64,000 nt of DNA from Halarcobacter mediterraneus (GTDB lineage Bacteria; Campylobacterota; Campylobacteria; Campylobacterales; Arcobacteraceae), in contig NZ_NXIE01000001.1 of assembly GCF_004116625.1 (NCBI RefSeq), positions 372,001 through 436,000 of the forward strand. The letters are read 5' to 3'. Under the pieces are notes generated by a model. That model had not been told where the DNA came from and ran no database searches. It saw only the letters and a list, made by a program, of their open reading frames with translations. Below, piece after piece: positions 52,110-61,535 of this stretch; position 1 is the stretch's first letter, and every line of letters starts with the position of its first letter. The translations under genes were made by a program, and so were the position numbers.

Positions 52110-54290
52110 ATGTCAACAGTTTGTGAATTTGAATTAAATCAAAAACAAGAGTTTTTTGAATTTAATAAAGTAGCTAAACAATCAAATGGGTCTGTTTTAG
52201 CGAAATTAGGAAATGCAGTTGTTTTAGCAACTGTAGTTAGTGAGTTTGATAATCCCGTAGATGAGGATTTCACTCCACTAACAGTTCAGTATGTTGAAAA
52301 AACTTATGCTGCTGCGAAATTACCTGGTGGTTTCATAAAAAGAGAAGCAAAACCAAGTGAGTTTGAAACTTTAACTTCAAGAGTTATTGATAGAAGTTTA
52401 AGACCTCTTTTCCCAAAAGGTTATGTTTATCCTACAACAATTACTGTAATAGTTTTAAGTGCCGATAAAGATGTTGACTTACAAGTTTTAGCTTTAAATG
52501 CTGCAAGTGCTGCTTTATATACTTCTAACTTACCAATTAAAAAGTCTGTTGCAGGTGTTAGAGTTGGTAAAATTGAAGGAGAATATGTAATTAACCCTAC
52601 AAATGAGCAACTTGAAGAATCAACTTTAGATTTATATGTTGCTGGATCAAAAGAAGAATTACTAATGATTGAAATGAAAGCTATTTCTTCTGAAGAGATG
52701 GTAGAAGTTGATATAGAAGCTTTTACTAAAGTTCATCAAACTAATGAAATGAATGAGGATAATCTAGTTGAAGCGATTTCAGTAGCTCAAAATGCATTGA
52801 AAGAAGCAAATGAAACATATGAAAAAGGTTTTGAGTCTGTTTGCAAAGAAATTAAAAATGTAGAACTTATAGAGTTTACAATAGAAGAATCTATAATTAA
52901 TTATGTTAGAGATAATTATTTAGAAAATATAAAGCAAGCAATTAAAAAACTAGCAAAGAGTGAAAGAGCAACAGAGTTAAAAGAAGTTGCAAAATTAATT
53001 TCTCAAGATAATTATTGTCTTGAAAATGAAATTGAATTTAGTACTATTTATGAAGCTGTTTCAATTGTAAAAAGAGAAGCTGTAAGACAAATGATTGTAA
53101 ATGATAAAGTTAGAGCAGATGGAAGAGGGTTAAAAGATGTAAGACCTATTTCTATTGATACTAATATTTTACCTTCTGCTCATTCTTCTTGTTTATTTAC
53201 AAGAGGGGAAACACAAGCTTTAGTTGTAGGAACTCTTGCAAGTGCAAAAGATGGCCAAATGTTTGAAACATTAACTGAAAAGTCAACTTCAACAGAAAAC
53301 TTTATGGTTCATTATAATTTTCCAGGTTTTTCTGTAGGAGAAGCAAAACCTATGTTTGGGGTGGGAAGAAGAGAATTAGGACACGGTAATTTAGCTAAAA
53401 AAGCACTTGAATCAACAATTGATAAAGATTATGGAGAAACAGTTAGATTAGTATCTGAAATTCTTGAATCAAATGGTTCTTCATCTATGGCTACTGTATG
53501 TGGAGGTTCTTTAGCATTAAAAGCTGCTGGTGTTCCAGTTTCAAATCTTGTAGCTGGTGTTGCAATGGGTATGGTTGTTGAAGGTGACAATTACTCTGTA
53601 CTAACAGATATTATGGGATTAGAAGACCATGATGGTGATATGGATTTTAAAGTAGCTGGTACAAAAGATGGTATTACAGCACTTCAAATGGATATTAAAC
53701 TTGGAGGAATTGAACTTTCTGTTTTAAAGGAAGCTTTACTTCAAGCAAAAGAAGGAAGAGAACATATCTTAGGTCTAATGGAAGAAGCATCTTCTGAAAT
53801 AGTTCCAAGTGAAGCTTTACCTTTAGTTGAACAATTTGCAATAGATCCAAGTAAAATTATGGTTGTTATTGGAAAAGCTGGATCAACTATAAAAGAAATT
53901 ATTGAAAAGTTCTCTGTTTCTATTGATTTAGATAGAGATAGTGGAAATGTAAAAGTGAGTGGAGAAAATAAACAAAATGTTTTGGATGCTTGTGAGCATA
54001 TAAAAACTATTTCAAATAATGCTTCATCAAGAAAAGAAAATAAGAAAGATATTGACTTTGAAAAATTATATAAAGTTGATGATGTTTTAGTAGGAAAAGT
54101 GGTTAGAATTGCTGATTTTGGTGCTTTTGTTGAGCTTCCTAAAGGAGGAGAAGGACTTTTACACATTTCTAAAATATCAAAAGAAAGAGTAAATAAAGTA
54201 GAAGACGTTCTAAATGTTAATGATGAAGTTAAAATAAAAGTGTTAAAAGTTAGAAAAGATAGAATAGAATTAGCTTCTAACGAGTTTTAA
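52110..54290 (+). CDS. pnp: Polyribonucleotide nucleotidyltransferase (PNPase)
   Basis: A 726-residue protein with two RNase PH domains (1-215 and about 320-550, the second with RADGRGLKDVRPI and FTRGETQAL), a helical linker, then KH (about 565-625) and S1 (about 645-724) RNA-binding domains. It degrades RNA 3'-5' phosphorolytically. Confidence 0.96.
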   Translation: MSTVCEFELNQKQEFFEFNKVAKQSNGSVLAKLGNAVVLATVVSEFDNPVDEDFTPLTVQYVEKTYAAAKLPGGFIKREAKPSEFETLTSRVIDRSLRPLFPKGYVYPTTITVIVLSADKDVDLQVLALNAASAALYTSNLPIKKSVAGVRVGKIEGEYVINPTNEQLEESTLDLYVAGSKEELLMIEMKAISSEEMVEVDIEAFTKVHQTNEMNEDNLVEAISVAQNALKEANETYEKGFESVCKEIKNVELIEFTIEESIINYVRDNYLENIKQAIKKLAKSERATELKEVAKLISQDNYCLENEIEFSTIYEAVSIVKREAVRQMIVNDKVRADGRGLKDVRPISIDTNILPSAHSSCLFTRGETQALVVGTLASAKDGQMFETLTEKSTSTENFMVHYNFPGFSVGEAKPMFGVGRRELGHGNLAKKALESTIDKDYGETVRLVSEILESNGSSSMATVCGGSLALKAAGVPVSNLVAGVAMGMVVEGDNYSVLTDIMGLEDHDGDMDFKVAGTKDGITALQMDIKLGGIELSVLKEALLQAKEGREHILGLMEEASSEIVPSEALPLVEQFAIDPSKIMVVIGKAGSTIKEIIEKFSVSIDLDRDSGNVKVSGENKQNVLDACEHIKTISNNASSRKENKKDIDFEKLYKVDDVLVGKVVRIADFGAFVELPKGGEGLLHISKISKERVNKVEDVLNVNDEVKIKVLKVRKDRIELASNEF

Positions 54291-54369
54291 AATTTAATAC
54301 TAAATTAATATATGTTTAGTTAATATGATTTTAATAATATATTTTTATTACAATAAATAAGGGGTTTAT

Positions 54370-54738
54370 ATGGCTAAGCTTTTAATCGTAGATGATTCTA
54401 CAATGTTAAGGGATATGCTAAATTATGCACTAAATGAAGGTGGATATACAGATGTTGTAGAGGCTATTGACGGTGTAGACGGTCTTGAAAAAGCAAAGAA
54501 TATTTCATTTGATTTAATAATCACTGACGTTAATATGCCTAATATGGATGGTTTAACTTTAATTTCAGAATTAAGGAAATTACCTCAATATGCTTCAAAA
54601 CCAATTTTGGTTCTTACAACTGAAAGAAGTGATGAAATGAAGGCAAAAGGTAAAGCTGCAGGTGCAACTGGTTGGATTGTTAAACCATTTGTACCAGAAC
54701 AATTATTAAAAGCAGTAAATATAGTATTAAGTAGATAA
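54370..54738 (+). CDS. cheY: Chemotaxis response regulator CheY-like
   Basis: A 122-residue single receiver domain: acidic pocket DDS (residues 8-10), phospho-acceptor Asp in ITDVNMP (about residue 57), Thr in VLTTERS and Lys in WIVKPF. It precedes cheA in the operon (12 nt gap) and is the natural phosphate acceptor because this CheA has no fused receiver. Confidence 0.9.
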   Translation: MAKLLIVDDSTMLRDMLNYALNEGGYTDVVEAIDGVDGLEKAKNISFDLIITDVNMPNMDGLTLISELRKLPQYASKPILVLTTERSDEMKAKGKAAGATGWIVKPFVPEQLLKAVNIVLSR

Positions 54739-54750
54739 AAAGGTTTTAAC

Positions 54751-56877
54751 ATGTCTGGTTTTGATATTTCTAAATATAGAGAAATGTTTGTAGAGGAAGC
54801 TGAAGAGCTTTTTGAATCTGCAGACAATGTTTTGTTGGAAGCTGAAAGCAATGGAACTTTAACAGATGAAGAAATGGGACAATTGTTCCGTGATGTTCAT
54901 ACCCTTAAGGGAAGTGGTGCTTCTGTCGAATTAACTTTATTTGCTGAGTTTACTCATGATGTTGAAAATATGATGGATAAACTAAGGAATCATGAAATTG
55001 AATTCAAACCAGAAATGGCAGGAACGTTAATTGATGGTTTAGATGTAATGAGAGAACTTCTTGATTTAGAAGTTGCAGAAGATTTAACAAGAGAAACTTT
55101 TGAAGAAATGACATCTGAATTATTAACGGTTATTAGAGCATATATTAATGGAGAAACTCCTTCTGTAGATGAAGTTGAAACCCCAACAAAAGAAGAAACA
55201 ATAGTTATTGAAACACCAAAAGAGAATAATGCTTTTTCTGATTCTGATAATATTGGTTTTTATGATGAAGATATTAGTCAAGACAAATATAATGTTACTT
55301 ATGGTTTTTTCAATGAAGAATTAAATGAAAATGATGATAATAGTTATGGTTTTTTTGATGAAGAATTAAATGAAATTTCTGAAACTACAAAAACACCTGT
55401 ATTAGAGCATGATGAAAATGATGATTTTGGTTTCTTTGATGATATGGATACAATAACAACAGACTCTAAAATTGAAGCAAACAATGAAGATCAAAAAGAA
55501 GAAATTCAAGCTCAAGAAAGTAAAAAAACAAATCAAGAAGAAATAAAAACAGTAGAAACTAAACCTACAGTAGTAAAAGAAGAGACAAAAACAAGTTCAG
55601 ATACACCTGTTAAAAAAACTCCTATTGACAGAAAAGAAAAAGAAACAAGTAAGAAATCTTCTGCCTCAAATAATATTAGAGTAAATCTTGAAAAAATTGA
55701 TTTACTAATGAATAATGTTGGAGATTTGGTAATTACAAACGCTATGTTAACTCAATTTTCAACTACAATAGAGTCAGATAAGACTAGATATGCTGTTTTA
55801 GAAAGATTAGAATTATTAGAAAGACATATTAGAGAAATGCAAGATTCTATTATGAGTATTAGAATGGTACCTATGGATGCTATTTACTCTAAATTCCCTA
55901 AAGTAGTAAGGGATATTTCTAAAAAACTTGGTAAAAAAGTTGAATTTAAACACTATGGTGATGGTGTTGAAATTGATAAGGCAATGATTGAAGGATTAAC
56001 AGATCCATTAATGCATATTATAAGAAACTCATTAGATCATGGATTAGAAACTCCTAACGTAAGAGTAGCTAATGGTAAAGAAGAAATAGGAACAATTGCA
56101 ATTTCAGCAGAACAAGCAAATGGTCAAATGATTATTACAATTGATGATGATGGTAAAGGTATTGATGGAGATAGAGTTGCACAAAAAGCTCTAGAACAAG
56201 GTCAAATTGATGAAAATCAATATAACACAATGAATAATAATGAAAAGGCAATGCTTGTATTTGGTGCGGGAGTATCTACTGCTGACCAAATAACAGATAT
56301 TTCTGGTCGTGGTGTTGGGATGGATGTTGTTAAAACAAATATTCAAAAATTAGGTGGTGCCATAAAACTTGATACAACACCAGGTGAGGGTACTACTATT
56401 ACTATTATGTTACCACTTACTCTTGCAATCTTAGATGGTCTAGATATTGCAGTTGGAGATCAAAAATATATTTTACCTTTAAGTTCAATAGTTGAATCTT
56501 TACAACCAACACCAGATATGATTAAAAAAATTGGTGATGGATCACAAGATTTATTAATGCTAAGAGAAGAATTTATCCCTGTAGTAAGATTACACCAATT
56601 ATTTGGAGTAAAACCAACTTTTGATGAACTTGAAAATGGAATGTTAATTGTAGTAAAATCTGGTAATCAAAAAGTTGCTATTTCTATTGATGAATTTTTA
56701 AATCAACATCAAGTTGTGGTTAAACCTTTAGATAAAAACTTTAGAAGCGTTGAAGGAATAGGTGCTGCTACAGTTAGAGGTGATGGAAGTATTGGTCTTA
56801 TTTTAGATGTTCTAGGTATTATCAATGCTCAAATCAAAATAGAAAAAGATCTGACTGCAGCTCAATTTGCTTCGTAA
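54751..56877 (+). CDS. cheA: Chemotaxis histidine kinase CheA
   Basis: A 708-residue protein. The P1 Hpt domain has the phosphorylated H50 in DVHTLKGSG. Residues about 135-300 are an acidic, low-complexity linker with four GF(Y/F)-plus-acidic repeats in place of a recognisable P2. P3 dimerisation (about 310-375), ATPase P4 (HIIRNSLDHGLE, IDDDGKGID, GRGVGMDVV) and a CheW-like P5 (about 570-700) follow. There is no C-terminal receiver, unlike the CheAY of Campylobacter and Helicobacter. Confidence 0.95.
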   Translation: MSGFDISKYREMFVEEAEELFESADNVLLEAESNGTLTDEEMGQLFRDVHTLKGSGASVELTLFAEFTHDVENMMDKLRNHEIEFKPEMAGTLIDGLDVMRELLDLEVAEDLTRETFEEMTSELLTVIRAYINGETPSVDEVETPTKEETIVIETPKENNAFSDSDNIGFYDEDISQDKYNVTYGFFNEELNENDDNSYGFFDEELNEISETTKTPVLEHDENDDFGFFDDMDTITTDSKIEANNEDQKEEIQAQESKKTNQEEIKTVETKPTVVKEETKTSSDTPVKKTPIDRKEKETSKKSSASNNIRVNLEKIDLLMNNVGDLVITNAMLTQFSTTIESDKTRYAVLERLELLERHIREMQDSIMSIRMVPMDAIYSKFPKVVRDISKKLGKKVEFKHYGDGVEIDKAMIEGLTDPLMHIIRNSLDHGLETPNVRVANGKEEIGTIAISAEQANGQMIITIDDDGKGIDGDRVAQKALEQGQIDENQYNTMNNNEKAMLVFGAGVSTADQITDISGRGVGMDVVKTNIQKLGGAIKLDTTPGEGTTITIMLPLTLAILDGLDIAVGDQKYILPLSSIVESLQPTPDMIKKIGDGSQDLLMLREEFIPVVRLHQLFGVKPTFDELENGMLIVVKSGNQKVAISIDEFLNQHQVVVKPLDKNFRSVEGIGAATVRGDGSIGLILDVLGIINAQIKIEKDLTAAQFAS

Positions 56878-56883
56878 TAAAAT

Positions 56884-57726
56884 ATGGCAAGTGATAGAGT
56901 ATTACACGAAAGAGTAAAAAAAATTCTTTATTCTCTAACAGGGATTACCCTTGCAGAGAATAAAGATATTATGATAGCTAATAGATTACATAAATTAAAA
57001 AGAGATACCAAATATTCAGGGGATGTAGATGAACTTTTAGATTCTATAGAAGAAGGTTCTTTTACTATGGAATTTATCAACTCCTTCACCACTAATAAAA
57101 CACATTTTTTTAGAGAAGATTTTCATTTTATTGATTTACGAGATAGAGTTTTACCTAGTTTCGTCAATTCAGGAAAAGAAATAAAAATGTATTGTTCTGC
57201 CTCTTCTACAGGAGAAGAACCATATTCAATGGCAATGACTGTATTAGAAACACAAGAACAATTAAATGGAAGAATTAATGCATCAATTATTGCTACTGAT
57301 ATAGATACTAATGTATTGCAATATGCTGCAAATGGCGTTTATCGTTATTCGAAATCTTCAAAAGAGTTCCCAGATTGGATAAAACCTCAAAAATACTTTA
57401 AAAAAAGAGTAAAAAAAACTCTTGCTTCAGAAGAAATATTAATTAAAGTTAAACCTGAGTTACAAAAAATGGTTACTTTCCAAGTAAATAACTTGAATAA
57501 TGCTTCTTATGGTTTTCAAAAGAACTATTTTGACGTAGTTTTTTGTAGAAATGTATTAATATATTTTTCATCAGAAGATCAAAATAAAATATTAAAAAGA
57601 CTTTTTTCTCATTTAAAAATAGGTGGCACTTTATATTTAGGTCATTCTGAAAATCCACATGATTTAATAGATTATGTTCAAAGAGTTGGACAAAATGTAT
57701 TCATAAAAACAAAGGAACTATCTTGA
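56884..57726 (+). CDS. cheR: Chemoreceptor methyltransferase CheR
   Basis: A 280-residue SAM-dependent enzyme with an N-terminal helical domain (NKTHFFRE) and the catalytic domain with SASSTGEEPYSMAM and FDVVFCRNVLIYF. It methylates glutamates on MCPs. Starts 6 nt after cheA; its stop overlaps the cheD TTG. Confidence 0.94.
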   Translation: MASDRVLHERVKKILYSLTGITLAENKDIMIANRLHKLKRDTKYSGDVDELLDSIEEGSFTMEFINSFTTNKTHFFREDFHFIDLRDRVLPSFVNSGKEIKMYCSASSTGEEPYSMAMTVLETQEQLNGRINASIIATDIDTNVLQYAANGVYRYSKSSKEFPDWIKPQKYFKKRVKKTLASEEILIKVKPELQKMVTFQVNNLNNASYGFQKNYFDVVFCRNVLIYFSSEDQNKILKRLFSHLKIGGTLYLGHSENPHDLIDYVQRVGQNVFIKTKELS

Positions 57727-58400
57727 TAGTAATAGGACATAAAGATGGAAGTATAGAAAAAGCTTCTATATCTAGATTTACTCAAAAAACTAAAGGTTAC
57801 AATACTCACACGATTATTGGTGGAGAATTTGCAGTAGGTAAAGATACAGATGAAATAGCTTTTAAAACACTTCTTGGTTCTTGTGTAGCTATTATGTTCT
57901 ATGATAATATTCAAAAAATTAAAGGGATGAATCACTTTTTATTACCTACAACTAATAGTACTAATGATGATATGAAATATGGATTATACTCTGTAGAAGC
58001 AATGCTAAATGAAATGTATAAATTAGGTTGTAATAAAAATAATATGACAGCAAAAATATCTGGAGGAGCAGATATAATGCAATTAAATATGTCTGCAATT
58101 TCAATAGGACATAGAAATGTTGAGTTTGCAAAAGATTTTTGCAAATCAGAAGGTTTTAAATTAGTAAGTGAACATACAAGGGGAGAACATGGTAGACTAA
58201 TTCTTTTAGCAGATGCCTTTCAAACCTTTATAAAAGTTACTCAAAAAACTGAAACTGATAATAAAATTCTTAAAGAAGAAAAAGCACTTCAAACAGAAAT
58301 TACAAAAGCTCCAGTTATCAAAGAATATGTTGGTGCTGTGGATTTATTTGGAGCAGATGTACAAAAAGCAGAACCAGAGATGGAAATAGAGTTATTTTAA
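57723..58400 (+). CDS. cheD: Chemoreceptor glutamine deamidase CheD
   Basis: A 225-residue protein with the CheD catalytic motifs LLGSCVAIMFYD (active Cys) and GMNHFLLP (active His), plus the Thr-containing KISGGADI. Residues 160-225 form a C-terminal tail ending in an acidic stretch. TTG start overlapping the cheR stop. Confidence 0.9.
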   Translation: MIVIGHKDGSIEKASISRFTQKTKGYNTHTIIGGEFAVGKDTDEIAFKTLLGSCVAIMFYDNIQKIKGMNHFLLPTTNSTNDDMKYGLYSVEAMLNEMYKLGCNKNNMTAKISGGADIMQLNMSAISIGHRNVEFAKDFCKSEGFKLVSEHTRGEHGRLILLADAFQTFIKVTQKTETDNKILKEEKALQTEITKAPVIKEYVGAVDLFGADVQKAEPEMEIELF

Positions 58401-58424
58401 TACATAAAAATAGGGTAGTAATAA

Positions 58425-59501
58425 ATGTATACAATATTAGTAATTGATGATTCCCCTTCAATGAGAAGAATCATCAAAGATATGATAAATAGTATTGAGG
58501 AATTTGAAGTAATAGCAGAAGCCTTTGATGCTTATGATGCAAGAGAAAAAATTAAAGAATATGAACCAGACTTGGTTACTATTGATATAAATATGCCAAA
58601 AATGGATGGTGTAACATTTTTAAGAAACCTTATGAGATTACACCCTATGCCAGCAGTTGTTATTTCTGGAGAGAGTGTAAGAGGAAATGATATTTTTGAT
58701 GATGGTGCAGTAGGTTTTATTCCAAAGCCTGAAGCAGGGGAGTCAATGATATCTTTTGGAGAAAGAATAAAGGACAATCTATTAAATTTAACTTTTTTAC
58801 TTAAAAGATACACTTTAAAAAAACCTAAAGCAAAAAAACAAGTAAAAACAAAGAGTCTAGAAGTAAACAAAAAAAATCACCCAGATTTAGTTATTCCTTT
58901 AAAGAAAGCTGCATTAATGGGAAAGAAAATAATTGCAATTGGTTCTTCTACCGGTGGTGTTGAATCACTATTAAAGGTCTTTAAAAGTTTAACAAATAAT
59001 CTTCCTCCTATTGTAATTACTCAACATATACCTTATGGTTTTTCAAAGTCTTTTGCAGATAGATTAAATGATAATTCATCTTTAAATGTTGCACAAGCGG
59101 AAACCGGGATGATATTAGAAAATGGACACGCTTATTTAGCCCCTGGGAATATGCATATGACTATTGAAAGAACAGCTGGTGGAAATTATCAAATTAGATT
59201 ATTAGACGATATTAAAGTAAGTCATCATAGACCAAGTGTAGACGTAATGTTTAGATCTGTAAATAATACTGTTGGTGGAGCTGCTATGGCAGTTATGATG
59301 ACAGGGATGGGAGATGATGGAACAATTGCTATGAAAGAATTATATGATAATGGTGCATATACAATTGCACAAAATGAAGAGTCTTGTGTAGTTTTTGGAA
59401 TGCCTGCAAAAGCAATTCAAGCTGGTGCTGTAAAAGATATTGTTCATTTAGATGAAATAGCAGAATATATAATTGATTTTGCTAAGAACAAAAGAAGATA
59501 A
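58425..59501 (+). CDS. cheB: Chemotaxis methylesterase CheB
   Basis: A 358-residue protein with an N-terminal receiver (Asp in TIDINMP, about residue 53) and a C-terminal methylesterase with catalytic Ser in GSSTGGVES, His in TQHIP and Asp in MTGMGDDG. The receiver is present, unlike the CheB of Campylobacter jejuni, so activation by CheA is expected. Last gene of the che operon. Confidence 0.94.
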   Translation: MYTILVIDDSPSMRRIIKDMINSIEEFEVIAEAFDAYDAREKIKEYEPDLVTIDINMPKMDGVTFLRNLMRLHPMPAVVISGESVRGNDIFDDGAVGFIPKPEAGESMISFGERIKDNLLNLTFLLKRYTLKKPKAKKQVKTKSLEVNKKNHPDLVIPLKKAALMGKKIIAIGSSTGGVESLLKVFKSLTNNLPPIVITQHIPYGFSKSFADRLNDNSSLNVAQAETGMILENGHAYLAPGNMHMTIERTAGGNYQIRLLDDIKVSHHRPSVDVMFRSVNNTVGGAAMAVMMTGMGDDGTIAMKELYDNGAYTIAQNEESCVVFGMPAKAIQAGAVKDIVHLDEIAEYIIDFAKNKRR

Positions 59502-59528
59502 AAAGACTTCTTTTGTGTATATAAAAAA

Positions 59529-59554
59529 GTTTGAAAATTATAGTTTTCAATACT
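59529..59554 (+). other. Candidate difH site upstream of xerH
   Basis: TTGAAAA-TTATAG-TTTTCAA is a 7-bp inverted repeat around a 6-bp spacer, with AGT on the left and TACT on the right. XerH sites have two arms around a short spacer, and TGAAAA/TTTTCA cores are what I recall for difH. Located about 50 bp before xerH. Confidence 0.4.
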
Positions 59555-59604
59555 AATTAATATATATTTTGCTAAAATAGTCATAATTTATTTAAAGGTA
59601 CAAT

Positions 59605-60660
59605 ATGAGATATGAACTTGATTTTGAAAACACTTTTAATAAAACTTACTGTTTTTGGCTCTCTTTATTTGTAAGAAACAAATTAACAACTCTTTCTAAT
59701 ACTCAAGTAAATGATAAAGAAAAATTTGCAAGTATACTTCAAGTTTTAATTCGTGGTAATAAATCAATTGATGAACTAAAAGATTTAGTAAAACAAGCTA
59801 GAAATATAGGTTTAACTGGAATTAATACTTATTTTAATCCTCTTATGAAACTATATGAGTTTTTACAAACATTTGGACCTGCTTCTATGAAAGAAATAGA
59901 TGAGGAGGTCTTAATTGATTTTTTAGCATCATATACAAGTGGTTTATCAGATGCAAGTAAAAAAAACCATAGAATTGCCCTACTTAACTTCTTTTCTTAT
60001 ATAGATAAACAAAATGAAAATCCAGATGGAAGCTCTTACCAATTTAAAATTGAATTAAAGAATTGGGCCGGACTTGGTGGTAAATCTGGAACAAAACTAC
60101 CTGCACATATGAATAAAAATGAAATTGATAAATTTTTAAAAGCTATTGATGAGTATAAGTTTTCTGCGGATACGGTATATAGAAATAGAGTTATTCTTAA
60201 AATGATAATATATACAGGCATTAGGGTTTCAGAAATGCTAAATCTAAGACTTCGTGATTTATACAAAGAAGATGATGTTTATGTATTGCAAGTTCGAGGA
60301 AAAGGAAATAAACCACGTATTGCTATGATTAAAACAAAAATTATAGAAAATGATCTTCAAAACTGGCTAAATCAAAGAGTTTGTGACGAAGACTATGTTG
60401 TTTGTAATAAAAAAGGAAATAGGTTAACACAAGCTTATGTTAGTAGAATTGTAGAAAACATACTAACTCTTGCAGGTATTAGAAAAGAGAAAAATGGAGC
60501 CCATATGCTAAGACACTCTTTTGCAACTTTGCTATACCAAAAACACCATGATCTTATTTTAGTTCAAGAAGCCCTAGGACATGCAGATATAAATACTTCT
60601 AGAATATATACCCACTTTGACAAAGAGAGATTAAAAGCTACTACTAATCTTATGGATTAG
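59605..60660 (+). CDS. xerH: XerH-type tyrosine recombinase
   Basis: A 351-residue tyrosine recombinase matching the length of the Campylobacterota single-recombinase XerH. Catalytic residues are R in YTGIRVSEML, HxxR in HMLRHSFATLL, H in LGHADIN and Y in SRIYTHF. It resolves chromosome dimers at difH with FtsK, also encoded in this window. AAAGG precedes the ATG. Confidence 0.88.
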   Translation: MRYELDFENTFNKTYCFWLSLFVRNKLTTLSNTQVNDKEKFASILQVLIRGNKSIDELKDLVKQARNIGLTGINTYFNPLMKLYEFLQTFGPASMKEIDEEVLIDFLASYTSGLSDASKKNHRIALLNFFSYIDKQNENPDGSSYQFKIELKNWAGLGGKSGTKLPAHMNKNEIDKFLKAIDEYKFSADTVYRNRVILKMIIYTGIRVSEMLNLRLRDLYKEDDVYVLQVRGKGNKPRIAMIKTKIIENDLQNWLNQRVCDEDYVVCNKKGNRLTQAYVSRIVENILTLAGIRKEKNGAHMLRHSFATLLYQKHHDLILVQEALGHADINTSRIYTHFDKERLKATTNLMD

Positions 60661-60672
60661 TAGTATTAATTA

Positions 60673-60951
60673 TTACCACAAACTAGCCGTCTCAAAAGCC
60701 TCATTACTTTGTTGTAAAAATTCTAAATAAATTTCTTCATCATAATCTAAATATAAAGAAAAATCTCCAATATTTATACTACTTTGAATATTTCTTTTAT
60801 TTAAATAACTATTATCTACTCCATTAGATAAATCAGATAAATAATAGTCAACCATAGAAGGAGCCATATTATTTATTGCTAAGTCTAAATCATTAAAACA
60901 ATTTACACCAAAAGTAGAAAATAAAGAATTTTTATTTAGTAATAATATCAT
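60673..60951 (-). CDS. Small hypothetical protein
   Basis: A 92-residue protein, acidic in the C-terminal half (DYDEEIYLEFLQQ) with no membrane span or known domain. Lies 13 nt after the coiled-coil gene on the minus strand and is convergent with xerH. Confidence 0.55.
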   Translation of the reverse strand: MILLLNKNSLFSTFGVNCFNDLDLAINNMAPSMVDYYLSDLSNGVDNSYLNKRNIQSSINIGDFSLYLDYDEEIYLEFLQQSNEAFETASLW

Positions 60952-60964
60952 TTTCTTTTTCTAT

Positions 60965-61480
60965 CTAATTATTAAAGCCATTCAATAAAGATGCCATTCT
61001 ATTTAAATCAATTTTTTCTGAAGATGAACTCTCATTATTATTTGAAGTAGAAGAAAAGGATGATGTATCTTTTTTATTTTTATCCTCTTCTTCTGAACTG
61101 GATTCTTTCTTTTTATCTACAATAACTTCTTGCATTGTTTCTCTTACTTTTGAAGTTTCATCATAATTATGCTTCTCAGGATGAGCTTTCTTACTTAATA
61201 AGCCTTCTATTTTACTTAACATTGAATTTATATTATTTGAATCTTTTTGTGTACTATCTTGTAATGTATTAACATTATCTTCTAAATTTCTTTTCTCTGC
61301 TTCAAGAGCAGAGATTTTATCTTTTAGTTTAGTATTTTCACTATTTAATTGTTCATTATCAGTTTCTAATTTATCATGTTGTTCTTGAAGTTGATCATAA
61401 GAGTTTTGTAAATCTTCATAAGCAACTATTAGTTTTTCTAAAGCTTGATTAAGTTTTGCGATTGTTTCTGCGTTTGTCAT
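60965..61480 (-). CDS. Coiled-coil protein with Ser/Glu-rich tail
   Basis: A 171-residue protein. Residues 5-85 are a continuous heptad coiled coil (LQNSYDQLQEQHDKLETDN...), followed by a basic patch (KKAHPEK) and a low-complexity Ser/Lys/Glu region (125-155) ending with a short hydrophobic motif RMASLLNGF. The build recalls ZapB-type division proteins but I cannot assign it. Confidence 0.65.
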   Translation of the reverse strand: MTNAETIAKLNQALEKLIVAYEDLQNSYDQLQEQHDKLETDNEQLNSENTKLKDKISALEAEKRNLEDNVNTLQDSTQKDSNNINSMLSKIEGLLSKKAHPEKHNYDETSKVRETMQEVIVDKKKESSSEEEDKNKKDTSSFSSTSNNNESSSSEKIDLNRMASLLNGFNN

Positions 61481-61535
61481 ATAAATAACCCTTATAAATA
61501 TAGTATATTAATTTAAAACGATATTATTACAAAAA

